From positions 4,039,001 to 4,103,000 of the forward strand of contig NZ_CP121110.1 in the NCBI RefSeq assembly GCF_029625315.1: a DNA stretch of 64,000 nucleotides, read 5' to 3'. Each line of letters begins with the position of its first letter. Position 1 is the stretch's first letter. Source of the stretch: Flavobacterium ginsengisoli (GTDB taxonomy: Bacteria > Bacteroidota > Bacteroidia > Flavobacteriales > Flavobacteriaceae). The notes below the pieces were generated by a model. That model saw only the letters and a program-made list of their open reading frames with translations, was not told the origin of the DNA and made no database searches. Positions 18,567 through 26,789 of this stretch are shown here, piece by piece. Position numbers and translations under genes: made by a program.

Positions 18567-19130
18567 TTACACTTTCATGATTTCAGCTTCTTTTGCGACC
18601 AATAACTCATCAATTTTTTTAATGTAAGAGTTTGTTAAGTTCTGAACTTCTTCTTCTGCAGATTTACAGATGTCTTCTGAAGTTCCTTCTTTTTCTAATT
18701 TTTTGATGTCAGTATTAGCATCTTTACGAGAATTACGAATACCGATTTTAGCATCTTCAGCTTCAGATTTTGCTTGTTTTGCCAAATCACGACGACGCTC
18801 TTCTGTTAATGGCGGTACACTAATAATTATCATGTCACCATTATTCATTGGGTTAAAACCAATGTTAGCAATCAAGATTGCTTTTTCAATTGCTTGCAAG
18901 ATATTTTTTTCAAATGGTCGCAATGTAATTGTTCTAGCATCTGGAACACTAATTTTAGATACTTGAGAAAGCGGTGTTGCAGATCCGTAATAATCTACAA
19001 AAACACCTCCAAGCATAGCTGGAGAAGCTTTTCCTGCACGAATATTAAGAAATTCTTTCTCTAAGTGTGCAATAGTACCATTCATTGATTCCTCAGTACT
19101 TTCTAAAATAAAGTCTATTTCTTCAGTCAT
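18567..19130 (-). CDS. frr: ribosome recycling factor
   Basis: RRF splits post-termination ribosomes together with EF-G. The 187-residue protein has the full family length. It carries the N-terminal helix with HLEKEFLNIRAGKASPAML, the domain II beta region (VDYYGSATPLSQVSKISVPDARTI), and the C-terminal helices LTEERRRDLAKQAKSEAEDAKIGIRNSRKDA. It lies 76 bp after pyrH in the same direction, the usual pyrH-frr order of bacteria, and is followed by a terminator. Confidence 0.97.
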   Translation of the reverse strand: MTEEIDFILESTEESMNGTIAHLEKEFLNIRAGKASPAMLGGVFVDYYGSATPLSQVSKISVPDARTITLRPFEKNILQAIEKAILIANIGFNPMNNGDMIIISVPPLTEERRRDLAKQAKSEAEDAKIGIRNSRKDANTDIKKLEKEGTSEDICKSAEEEVQNLTNSYIKKIDELLVAKEAEIMKV

Positions 19131-19139
19131 TTTTTCTTT

Positions 19140-19173
19140 AGTTTTCAGTTTTCATTCTCAGTTTTCAGTTATA
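19140..19173. repeat. 7-bp-period array (AGTTTTC type) between frr and pyrH
   Basis: The units AGTTTTC, AGTTTTC, ATTCTC, AGTTTTC and AGTTATAG run with 7, 7, 6 and 7 bp spacing. The array starts 10 bp upstream of the frr start codon. The sequence after it (GTCTTGCGCGAC) is palindromic. Confidence 0.7.
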
Positions 19174-19205
19174 GTCTTGCGCGACTGTAAAACTGTTACT
19201 GATGA

Positions 19206-19913
19206 CTATATATTTACTACAGTTCCGATGTTTTCGCCTTCGCAGATTTTCAAAAGGTTTCCGATTTTATTCATATCAAAAACAACGATTGGCAATTTGT
19301 TTTCTTGGCTCAAGGTAAATGCAGTAGTATCCATTACATTTAATCCTTTTTTAAGTACGTCGTCAAATGAGATAAAATCAAATTTTACAGCAGAAGCATT
19401 TTTTTCTGGATCAGAGTCATAAACACCATCAACGCGAGTTCCTTTTAAGATAACATCAGCATTAATTTCAATACCTCTTAAAACTGCAGCTGTATCGGTT
19501 GTAAAATATGGATTTCCAGTTCCAGCACCAAAAATTACGATTCTGCCTTTTTCAAGGTGACGGTCAGCTCTTCTCTTAATGTATGGTTCTGCAATAGATT
19601 CCATTTTCAAAGCAGTCTGCAGACGCGTTTTCATTCCTTTATCTTCAAGAGCGCCCTGCAAAGCCATTCCGTTAATAACAGTTGCAAGCATTCCCATGTA
19701 ATCTCCTTGCACTCTGTCCATTCCTGAGCTTGCTCCGGCAACGCCTCTAAAAATATTTCCTCCTCCAATAACAATAGCAATTTCTACTCCTTTGTCGTGA
19801 ATCTGCTTGATTTCATCTGCATATTCGCCTAATCTTTTCGGGTCAATACCGTATTGTAAATCACCCATTAAGGCCTCGCCGCTAAGTTTAAGAAGAATTC
19901 TTTTATATTTCAT
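19206..19913 (-). CDS. pyrH: UMP kinase
   Basis: UMP kinase makes UDP from UMP and ATP. The 235-residue protein is an amino-acid-kinase fold member with [14 protein letters not shown] at the N-terminus, [11 protein letters not shown] around residue 48, [20 protein letters not shown] near residue 130, and the Asp-rich loop [11 protein letters not shown]. It is complete, with an ATG at 19913 and a TATATTTG -7 box at 19936-19943. It is first in the pyrH-frr operon. Confidence 0.97.
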   Translation of the reverse strand: MKYKRILLKLSGEALMGDLQYGIDPKRLGEYADEIKQIHDKGVEIAIVIGGGNIFRGVAGASSGMDRVQGDYMGMLATVINGMALQGALEDKGMKTRLQTALKMESIAEPYIKRRADRHLEKGRIVIFGAGTGNPYFTTDTAAVLRGIEINADVILKGTRVDGVYDSDPEKNASAVKFDFISFDDVLKKGLNVMDTTAFTLSQENKLPIVVFDMNKIGNLLKICEGENIGTVVNI

Positions 19914-19935
19914 GTGTGTGTTGCGTTAATTTGTG

Positions 19936-19943
19936 CAAATATA
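19936..19943 (-). promoter_or_regulatory. -7 box of the pyrH-frr promoter (TATATTTG)
   Basis: The minus strand reads TATATTTG, an exact TAnnTTTG match, 22 bp upstream of the pyrH start codon. Confidence 0.6.
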
Positions 19944-20106
19944 GACATATTCTGATTTTTAAAAATAATGTTTGCAAAAAATTAATTCTTGGTGCAATTT
20001 TAGGTTTAAAGCGACTTCGCAGTTATTTAATTTAAATGTGACAAATGTCATTTTCTCCGTCTTCCTAAATTTTGTATTTTTATTGTATCCTAAAAAAAAT
20101 AAAAAA

Positions 20107-20724
20107 ATGAAAAGCATCGTAGCCAAAGCATTATTCAATAGTCATTCTTATGCTGAATACAGAAAAATAGTAACTGATTTGTTGAAGGAGGGAAAATCAA
20201 CGGGCAATGAACAATCTGAAAGTCTTACCAATTATTCCAAATTGAATGAAGCTAGAATGAATAGGCTAGAAAAAACGATCTCTATTTCAGATGCTGTCGC
20301 AGAGAAACTCCAAAACTTAGACAATCACTATATCTGGCTTGTGCTTTCTGAAGGCTGGTGCGGAGATGCAGCGCAAATTCTTCCCATCTTGAATAAAATG
20401 GCTCTTGCTTCTCATAAAAAAATCGATTTGAGAATTGCGTTTCGCGATGAAAATGATGATTTAATGAATCATTATTTGACCAATGGCGGAAGAGCGATTC
20501 CAAAAGTAATTGTTATTTGTAAAGAAGCTGGAATTGTACGCGCCGATTGGGGGCCAAGACCAAAAGGAGCTGCCGAATTAATGGCGAAACACAAAAGAGA
20601 GGTTGGCGCTATCGACGAAAAAATAAAAACCGACTTACAGTTATGGTATTTGACAGATAAAGGAATTTCGGTTCAGGAAGAATTGGTCGAAATTATGGAA
20701 AACATTAAATATAATAGACTTTAG
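20107..20724 (+). CDS. thioredoxin-family protein
   Basis: The 205-residue cytoplasmic protein has a thioredoxin-like core from about residue 75. The active-site region is SEGWCGDAAQILPIL, with one cysteine (WCGD) instead of CxxC. A cis-proline-type loop GGRAIPKVIVI lies near residue 135, and the conserved ADWGPRPKGAAELM near 155. The single cysteine suggests a monothiol or non-redox role. An upstream in-frame start at 19972 would add 45 unconserved residues, so I choose the ATG at 20107 after an A-rich leader. A strong hairpin terminator overlaps the stop codon. Confidence 0.85.
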   Translation: MKSIVAKALFNSHSYAEYRKIVTDLLKEGKSTGNEQSESLTNYSKLNEARMNRLEKTISISDAVAEKLQNLDNHYIWLVLSEGWCGDAAQILPILNKMALASHKKIDLRIAFRDENDDLMNHYLTNGGRAIPKVIVICKEAGIVRADWGPRPKGAAELMAKHKREVGAIDEKIKTDLQLWYLTDKGISVQEELVEIMENIKYNRL

Positions 20725-20784
20725 CAAGATAATGTGTTGATAAGCAGATGTTTTGGTTGATAAAATTATCTTAAAGTCTTTTTA
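20716..20784 (+). terminator. terminator of the thioredoxin-family gene
   Basis: The left arm AGACTTTA...AGATAAT pairs with ATTATCTTAAAGTCT and a T-rich tail follows. The left arm overlaps the stop codon and has a three-base bulge. Confidence 0.7.
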
Positions 20785-20896
20785 TCTTAAATAGAATTTC
20801 GTAACTTAGTGAAGCTAACCCACTTCTATTATAACTTTCAGATTTACTCTTTTTACTGGTGTTTATTTAATGTTCAACAATTAAAAGTACACTATT

Positions 20897-20974
20897 ATGA
20901 AAAAGTTATTCGAAAGGTTTTATGATTTCTTTTCTAAATTTTTGTTCGGAGGGAAAAATGTGCCTCACTATTAA
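20897..20974 (+). CDS. possible 25-residue amphipathic peptide
   Basis: An ATG opens a 25-codon frame beginning MKKLFERFYDFFSKFLFGG and ending in a TAA. Lysine, arginine and glutamate alternate with phenylalanine, leucine and tyrosine so that a helix would have one aromatic/hydrophobic face and one charged face. The last residues (GGKNVPHY) are polar. The ORF has its own spacing: about 110 bp after the previous terminator and 43 bp before the next one. This fits a small independent transcript. No family is recognised, and a chance ORF inside a non-coding RNA is possible. Confidence 0.4.
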   Translation: MKKLFERFYDFFSKFLFGGKNVPHY

Positions 20975-21017
20975 ATCGAGATGAGTATGAGATAAAATTA
21001 CTTTTCTTAAGAGCTTG

Positions 21018-21060
21018 GCACATTACTTTTTCAAACAATAGTAATGTGCTTTTTATTTTT
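21018..21060. terminator. bidirectional terminator between the short ORF and truB
   Basis: The perfect 10-bp stem GCACATTACT / AGTAATGTGC has a 12-base loop and a T-rich tail. It ends just before the truB stop codon on the opposite strand. Confidence 0.85.
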
Positions 21061-21062
21061 AG

Positions 21063-21752
21063 CTATTTAAAGCTCTCTTCAAATAAGGTAATATCAATAG
21101 CATTTTTCACATCGTAATCACCAATTTTTGTTCGGCGTAAAACAGTTAAATGCGAACCAGAATTCATTGCTTTCCCAAAATCGTAAGCAAGTGAACGAAT
21201 GTAAGTTCCTTTAGAGCAAACCACTCTAAAATCTATTTCTGGCAATGCAATTCTTGTAATTTCAAATTCGTGAATCGTAGTTTTTCTGCTTTCAATTTCA
21301 ATAGATTCTCCAGCGCGAGCATGTTCGTATAAACGAACACCGTCTTTTTTAATAGCAGAAAAAATAGGCGGTTTCTGGTCGATTTCTCCTAAAAATTGTT
21401 TTACCGTTTCATGAATTAAAGATTCATCAATATGATCGGTTGGGAAAGTTTGATCGATTTCAGTTTCTAAATCGTACGATGGAGTAGTGGCTCCAATATA
21501 AAAAGTTCCCGTATATTCTTTTGCCTGACCTTGAAGTTCTGAAATTCTTTTAGTGAATTTTCCTGTACAGATCAATAAAAGTCCTGTTGCTAATGGATCT
21601 AAAGTTCCTGCGTGGCCAATTTTGAACTTTTTAGGAAGTCCAACTTTATTAATTAAAAGGTATTTTAATTTATTGACAGCTTGAAATGAACTCCATTTTA
21701 AAGGTTTGTCAATCAATAAAACCTGACCTTCTAAATATTCTTCGGGTGTCAT
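21063..21752 (-). CDS. truB: tRNA pseudouridine-55 synthase TruB
   Basis: TruB makes pseudouridine 55 in the T loop of tRNAs. The 229-residue protein has the N-terminal LLIDKPLKWSSFQAVNKLK, the catalytic motif GHAGTLDPLATGLLLICTG (catalytic Asp in LDP), the KEYTGTFYIG segment and SKGTYIRSLAYDFGKAM. The ATG at 21752 ([10 protein letters not shown]) overlaps the stop codon of uppP by one base (TAATG), once the uppP frame is corrected. This implies translational coupling. The longer frame upstream is the true end of uppP in another frame. Confidence 0.95.
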   Translation of the reverse strand: MTPEEYLEGQVLLIDKPLKWSSFQAVNKLKYLLINKVGLPKKFKIGHAGTLDPLATGLLLICTGKFTKRISELQGQAKEYTGTFYIGATTPSYDLETEIDQTFPTDHIDESLIHETVKQFLGEIDQKPPIFSAIKKDGVRLYEHARAGESIEIESRKTTIHEFEITRIALPEIDFRVVCSKGTYIRSLAYDFGKAMNSGSHLTVLRRTKIGDYDVKNAIDITLFEESFK

Positions 21753-22548
21753 TATATAATAGTAAGCGGATGAATGAAAAAGTGAATCAATAATAAAATG
21801 ATTCCGCAATAATTCGGTAATAACCAAAAACTTTAAATCCGTTTTTAGTCAAAAATCCGATGAAAGTTTTTATTGCTAAAAGTGCCACAACAAAAGCAAC
21901 AATGTTTCCAATAACCAACATATTTACTTGATCGTGAGATAATTCAAAACCAGCTTTGTAATAATCGTAGCATTTTTTTGCAGTTGCACCCAACATAGTT
22001 GGAACGGCTAAGAAAAATGAAAATTCCGCAGCTGTAGTTCTTGATAATTTTTGAGACATTCCTCCAACAATACTAGCTCCACTTCGAGAAACTCCAGGAA
22101 TCATAGCAATACACTGAAATAATCCAATTTTGAAAGCTTGTAAATAACTGATTTCTTGTGAAGTTTCAGCTGTATTTGGATTATTAAACCATTCGTCTAC
22201 TTTCAATAAAATAATTCCACCAATTAAAAGAGAAACCGCAACAGTTACAGGGTTTTCTAATAAGCCATCAATAAAATCGCTTAATAATAATCCTAAAACA
22301 ACGGCAGGAATAAAAGCAACTAAAAGTTTGAAATAGAAGTCAAAAGTTTGAAAGAAACGTTTAAAGTATAAAATAACAACCGAAAGTATTGCACCAAGCT
22401 GAATTACAATGGTAAAAAGTTTAGTGAAATCGTCGTGTGCGATTCCGAAAAACGAAGAGGCAATAATCATATGACCCGTTGAAGAAACAGGCAAAAATTC
22501 TGTAATTCCTTCAATAATGGCAAGAACAATAGCTTGTAATGTGTTCAT
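21752..22548 (-). CDS. uppP: undecaprenyl-diphosphatase UppP (one frameshift)
   Basis: UppP (BacA) dephosphorylates undecaprenyl diphosphate to recycle the lipid carrier for peptidoglycan synthesis. The membrane protein has the two family motifs [15 protein letters not shown] (residues 13-27) and [16 protein letters not shown] (near 150), with seven or eight hydrophobic helices. The raw frame stops early after IIAESFYY. Restoring one G near 21804 (GCGGAATC to GCGGGAATC) gives [20 protein letters not shown], a sensible last helix, and a stop that overlaps the truB start. The corrected length is about 265 residues. Confidence 0.93.
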
Positions 22549-22553
22549 TTAGA

Positions 22554-22581
22554 ATTTTAGATTTCAGATTTTAGATTTCAG
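22554..22581. repeat. 7-bp-period array (ATTTTAG / ATTTCAG) at the uppP start
   Basis: Four heptamers, ATTTTAG and ATTTCAG alternating, in exact register. The array begins 6 bp upstream of the uppP start codon and uses the same units as the array at the recJ start (1536-1570). Confidence 0.85.
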
Positions 22582-22628
22582 ATTGATTACTTCGCTTTGC
22601 TCAGTGTCTAAAATCTATAAACCTTGTA

Positions 22629-22886
22629 TTATTTTGATTTTTTGAATATAGAATAAATCGTGATTCCAAAACCGATTAAAACAGTTGTTGGGGCTAAACG
22701 AATACGTCTAAAGTTGAAAATGTCTTCGTTAAAAACATTCGGATCTTTACTTCCTCCACCAGACATTAAAATAAATCCTAGCGCAATTACAACAATACCA
22801 ATTAATAAAATTTTATAATTGATGCTGTCAAAAAGGAATTCCTGTTTTTGAACTTGTTGTTCTTCTTTATTATTGTTGTTTTTCAT
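22629..22886 (-). CDS. DUF3098 small membrane protein
   Basis: The 85-residue protein has a charged N-terminus (NNNNKEEQQVQKQEFLF) and two membrane helices: about residues 27-45 (ILLIGIVVIALGFILMSGG) and 63-81 (LAPTTVLIGFGITIYSIF). The loop has GGGSKDPNVFNEDIFNFRRI. This matches the DUF3098 family of Bacteroidetes, which regularly lies between ftsX and uppP as here. The conserved position suggests a link to cell-envelope work at division. The function is not known. Confidence 0.88.
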   Translation of the reverse strand: MKNNNNKEEQQVQKQEFLFDSINYKILLIGIVVIALGFILMSGGGSKDPNVFNEDIFNFRRIRLAPTTVLIGFGITIYSIFKKSK

Positions 22887-22956
22887 CTTTATATGTTTAT
22901 CAGCCTGAGCTAAGTCGAAGGCATTTTTTTTAAAATCTGTAATCTACAATCTAAAA

Positions 22957-23830
22957 TTAGTAAAGATCGTCGGTTCTTAAATTCAAGAAACGTTGTGTTG
23001 CAAAATGCGTACTTACCCAAGTAATTAAAACTCCTAAACCAAAAACGGCAACTAAAACTAAACCAGTTAAAGCTTTGTCTTCTAGAATTCCTAAACCAGG
23101 GAAATTAGTGTCTACATAAAGCAAAAGTGCGATTAAAGCAATAATAGCCAAACCTGCGCCTAGCATTCCAAGTTTTACGCTTCGCATTACAAACGGTTTA
23201 CGGATAAACGCTTTTGTAGCACCAACCATTTGCATGGTTTTGATAATGAAACGATTTGAATGAATGGATAAACGAAGCGAACTATTGATTAATAAAACAG
23301 CAATTACAGTCAAGAAACCACTGATAATCAAAATCCACATACTTACTTTTCTGATGTTGTCATTTACAAGATTTACCAATTGTTTGTCGTAAACGATATC
23401 TGAAATCATAGCATTTTTGCGGAAACGGCTTTCGATTTTTACGATACTGTCTCTCTCTACATAATCTGCTTTTAAGTGAATGTCGTATGAATTCAATAAA
23501 GGATTTTCTCCCAAAAAGGTTAAGAAATCTTCTCCGATAATATCTGTATGTTCTTTTGCAGCTTCTCTTTGGTTACATAAACAAAAGATCTGGCAAAAGG
23601 CGCTCTTTTAAGTTCGGTGTTAAATGCTTTGATAACACTGTCGTTTGCTTCATTTTTAAAAAAACGGTCATCGCAATTTTTTCTTTAAAATCGTCAGCCA
23701 ACTGTTTAGAATTGATAATGAATAATCCTAGTACTCCCAAAAGGAATAAAACCAAGAATACACTTAATACTACCGAAAAATAAGAGGAAATTAACCTGCG
23801 TTTTTGAAATTTATCAAAGTTAGAACTCAT
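22957..23830 (-). CDS. ftsX: cell-division protein FtsX (two frameshifts)
   Basis: FtsX is the membrane half of the FtsEX ABC-type complex that controls peptidoglycan hydrolases at division. The N-terminus reads SSNFDKFQKRRLISSYFSVV and leads to the first membrane helix. The periplasmic domain follows, then three helices with the FtsX-type segment IIKTMQMVGATKAFIRKPF. The frame breaks at 23658-23664 (seven A on the plus strand where eight are needed) and at 23568-23570 (one base short). The corrected protein has about 291 residues, the normal length. FtsE is not in the window. It heads the ftsX-DUF3098-uppP-truB cluster. Confidence 0.92.
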
Positions 23831-23988
23831 AGTCTGCTTAAATTATGTGGTAAAAATAATAAAGAATTTCTTTATTTAAAGTTAATAACGAACTTTTATC
23901 CCATAAATGTACGATTCGTTCCCGAATAAAAAGTTGAATTAACCGCAAAGTACGTAAAGATTTCTTTATGCTCGAATGTTAATAACTC

Positions 23989-24030
23989 AAAGTTCGCAGA
24001 GCTTTTAACGATAGAAGCTTTGCGAACTTT
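23989..24030. repeat. hairpin AAAGTTCGC...GCGAACTTT
   Basis: The arms AAAGTTCGCAGAGCTTTT and AAGCTTTGCGAACTTT can form a long stem with a small bulge and an 8-base loop. It lies downstream of the TonB receptor and upstream of ftsX. No T tail is seen, so I class it as a structural repeat. Confidence 0.6.
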
Positions 24031-24078
24031 AGCAAATATTGGAAGAAAGAAAACCTAGTTTCTTAACACCTTTGAAAA

Positions 24079-26075
24079 TTAATTGAAAAAACGAAGTGTC
24101 ACAAAAAAGTTACGGCCTTCTTCTGGATATCCTTCAACAAGACTGTAATTTCGATCGAAAATATTATTCAAACCAGCATCAAGACTGAAGTTTTTAGATA
24201 TTTTGCCAGAAACATATAAATTGAGAAGCGTATAATCTGGAACTCTTGCGCCATAACTTGTACTGAAACGAGGCGAATTAAATTCGGTATTGGCAATTAA
24301 TCGAAGAATTTTGATTGGACTATATTCTAAAGTTCCCATTACTTTTGTGTTTGGAACATCTGTAAAATGAATATTTGGATTGGTGATGTTTTTTCTTTCG
24401 ATGTAAGTGTAATTCAAATTTAATGAGAGGTTTTCTAAAATTGCATAATTCAGTTGCGCTTCTATCCCTTTATAATCAGCTTCGCCAAAATTCTGCATTT
24501 GCGATTTTCCTGGTTCAACATTGCTTACGCTTAAGATTGCATCTGAAAGTGAACTGTAGAAAAGCGCTGTTTGAAAAGTGATTTTCTCGAAAAGATTTGT
24601 GGTATAATTTAATTCATAATTAATTGCTTTTTCGGGTTTTAAATCTGGATTCGGAATTGCTGTTCCCATTCTATAAGAATATCGGTCTTTTATAGTTGCA
24701 AATCTGGTTTTCTGAGAAATGGTTGCGCCCAGTTTTTGCTGATTATTTAACTGATAGAAAAGTCCAACTTGCGCATTAAAAGCATCACTTGCCCCAGCAT
24801 CTGGAAAATCTGAAATTGTTTTTGTTGTGCTGTTGTAATCCTCAGCTTCCAAGTTTTTTCGAATGTTGTAACTAACGCCAGGAATTACAGTGAATTTTGA
24901 ATTGACTTTGTAAACATCTTCAATTCCAATTAAAACCGTATTGTCTATAAAATGGCGAACAGGTTCACCAAGATTGTTCTCGCGATGCACATCTTCTTTA
25001 AATTGAAAGGCAAATTTTAAATCGTTTTTTGGAATTATTTTAGTGTTGTATTCCAGATTTCCTCCAAAGGTATAATCGTTGTAAATGCTTTCAAAAGCAT
25101 ACGGTTTTGTTTGTGTCGAATAAGAAGAATCGTCGTAACTATCGAGTGTGTTTTTAAATCGGTCAAAATACAATCTTGTTTTGAAACTGTTTTTATCATC
25201 AAAAGCAGAATTAGAAATAAAATAAAAACTTTCTTTATCCCAGTTTGGCCATTGCCAATAGCGAGGTTTTAGCAAAAGCGAATTTTGCGTGTCGTATCCC
25301 GTATAAACAGGATTTCCTTTTTCGCCCTGCTGATTGATGTAGCCAATTGCATATTCGCTTTTTTCAGTTGGAGTCCATCCAACTTTAAAGCTGATTTTTT
25401 GGTCTGTTCGATACGAATTGTCTCTTTGTCCGCCATTCTCATTGGCTGTCGGAACAAAACTAGAAGACATTCTAAAAGAATCACGGTCTAAATAAGAAAA
25501 CCCGCCTTGAAAATAGAATTTACCTATTTTCGAACCGATATTTACATTTCCTCGATATCCGTTTTCATTAATCATTCCTAAAGCGGCATCATATTCTAAT
25601 TTTTTAGAAGGTTTTCTAGAAACAAGATTGATCGCGCCTCCAAGCGAATTTGGTCCGTAAAGTACAGACGAAAATCCTTTAGAAACATCTACTGCGCCTA
25701 AATCAAAAGTGGTAAATCTGGCCAAATCTACATAACCGTCATACGGAACATAAACCGAATTCCGTCCATATAAACCGGAACCTGTCTTAAGTCGAAACCG
25801 CGAACAGAAACCATCGATTCATTTCTTGGGCCAGAAGCAGTTAAACTTATTCCAGGTAATAGATTCAAAGCTTTCGAAACCTCCATTTTATTTTGTGATT
25901 CCATTGTTTTTGAAGTCACTCGGTTCAAAGTGTCTTTGTTTTGTTGATTGGTAATAATGACTTCTCCAAGATTAAAGACATTTGAAATTTTGAGAGAATC
26001 TGTGGTTTTCGAATTGTTTTGTTGTGCAAATCCGATGAGTGGAAAAAGCAGAAAGGATAATAATTTTGGTTTCAT
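24079..26075 (-). CDS. TonB-dependent outer-membrane receptor (one frameshift)
   Basis: The protein of about 665 residues has a signal peptide (LLSFLLFPLIGFAQ), a TonB-box-like start, a plug domain (NLLPGISLTASGPRNESMVSVRGFDLRQVPVYMDGIPVY, SVLYGPNSLGGAINLVSR) and a 22-strand-type barrel ending in NFFVTLRFFN. The last residue is Phe, the usual barrel insertion signal. The frame breaks near 25757, where one base is missing (ATTCGG for ATTCCGG on the minus strand). There is no carboxypeptidase-like extension and no SusD partner, so it resembles siderophore or metal receptors. It lies 93 bp after a ModE-type regulator in the same direction, which hints at molybdate or tungstate uptake. The substrate is inference. 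Confidence 0.9.
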
Positions 26076-26168
26076 ATAAAAATAGTTTTTCAGTATGTTT
26101 TAAAATGAATACTGCTTGTTAAAAAAAAAGGGTTTGGTTAATCGTTTTTTTTTAGAATAGGGTTGATT

Positions 26169-26516
26169 TTAAAATTTTAAATTTTGAGTTTCTTTTTTGG
26201 CAAATTCTTTAATACGATTTTCAACGTCATAAAAAACTTCGATGGCTCTTTCTCCTGCTTCAGTTAATTTTGCACCGCCGCCTCCTTTTCCGCCAAGAAG
26301 TTTTTCTACCAATGGAGATTCTGCCCGCTGATTCATTTCTTCAACCAATTGCCAAGCTTGCCTATATGCCATTTTCATTTCTTTCGCGGCATTTGTAATT
26401 GATCCTGTTTTTCGGATATTTTCTAAAAGCCAGATTTTACCAATTCCTAAAAACGCACCTTCGGTTTCTTCGATCCAAATACGAACTTCAACAGAATATT
26501 TTTTATCCTTATTCAT
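26169..26516 (-). CDS. ModE-type winged-helix regulator without Mop domain
   Basis: The 115-residue protein matches the N-terminal DNA-binding half of ModE. GIGKIWLLENIRKTGSITNAAKEMKMAYRQAWQLVEEMN is the helix-turn-helix. LLGGKGGGGAKLTEAGERAIEVF is the wing with the glycine-rich loop typical of this family. The C-terminal molybdate-binding Mop domains of E. coli ModE are absent, so ligand sensing must occur in another way or through another protein. It lies upstream of a TonB receptor in the same direction. Repeats of ATAAGTATTTT upstream at 26631 and 26655 are candidate operators. Confidence 0.85.
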   Translation of the reverse strand: MNKDKKYSVEVRIWIEETEGAFLGIGKIWLLENIRKTGSITNAAKEMKMAYRQAWQLVEEMNQRAESPLVEKLLGGKGGGGAKLTEAGERAIEVFYDVENRIKEFAKKETQNLKF

Positions 26517-26609
26517 TTTTATTCCCTTAATGACTTTTGTAAAAATAATGATTAGTTAATAAAAATATTCTTTCCTTCTTTTAAGAAATTGATTTGTGAA
26601 ATAAGTAAT

Positions 26610-26665
26610 GTACGTATTTTTGGTGCTAATATAAGTATTTTTACGTAATTAAAAATAAGTATTTT
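26610..26665. promoter_or_regulatory. candidate operator repeats upstream of the ModE-type gene
   Basis: ATAAGTATTTT occurs twice, at 26631 and 26655 (24 bp apart), with a related GTACGTATTTTT at 26610 and TTACGTAATT between the copies. The site lies between the divergent ModE-type and leuS promoters. Autoregulation is inference. Confidence 0.4.
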
Positions 26666-26695
26666 GTTATTTTATTTGTTTGTCAGTGAAATAGC

Positions 26696-26726
26696 TTTGC
26701 TACAATCCGCAATAAATGTAAATTTG
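26696..26726 (+). promoter_or_regulatory. leuS promoter (TTTG-N19-TAAATTTG)
   Basis: TTTG at 26696-26699, exactly 19 bases, then TAAATTTG at 26719-26726. This is a full match to the Bacteroidetes consensus. Transcription would begin near 26732, giving a leader of about 58 nt that contains the CTTAG array. Confidence 0.75.
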
Positions 26727-26750
26727 CTACTTAATTAATTTAGTGAAAAG

Positions 26751-26789
26751 CTTAGAACCTTAGTAACTTAGAATCTTAGTCGCTTAGAA
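26751..26789. repeat. 8-bp-period array (CTTAG-N3) in the leuS leader
   Basis: Five CTTAG units stand at 26751, 26759, 26767, 26775 and 26783, exactly 8 bp apart, with variable triplets between them. The last unit abuts the leuS ATG at 26790. By the promoter position it is transcribed as most of the leuS 5' leader. Confidence 0.88.

Larger units (their letters stand above)
20725..21062. other. gap holding one short ORF and two terminators
   Basis: Apart from the thioredoxin-gene terminator, a 25-codon ORF (20897-20974) and a hairpin terminator (21018-21060), I see nothing coding here. No clear TAnnTTTG box is present; TAACTTTC near 20831 is the nearest. Confidence 0.6.

Noticed and set aside
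21753..21827. N-terminal extension of TruB ([11 protein letters not shown]...)
   Set aside because: This is the end of uppP in the wrong frame; the corrected uppP ends at the truB ATG.
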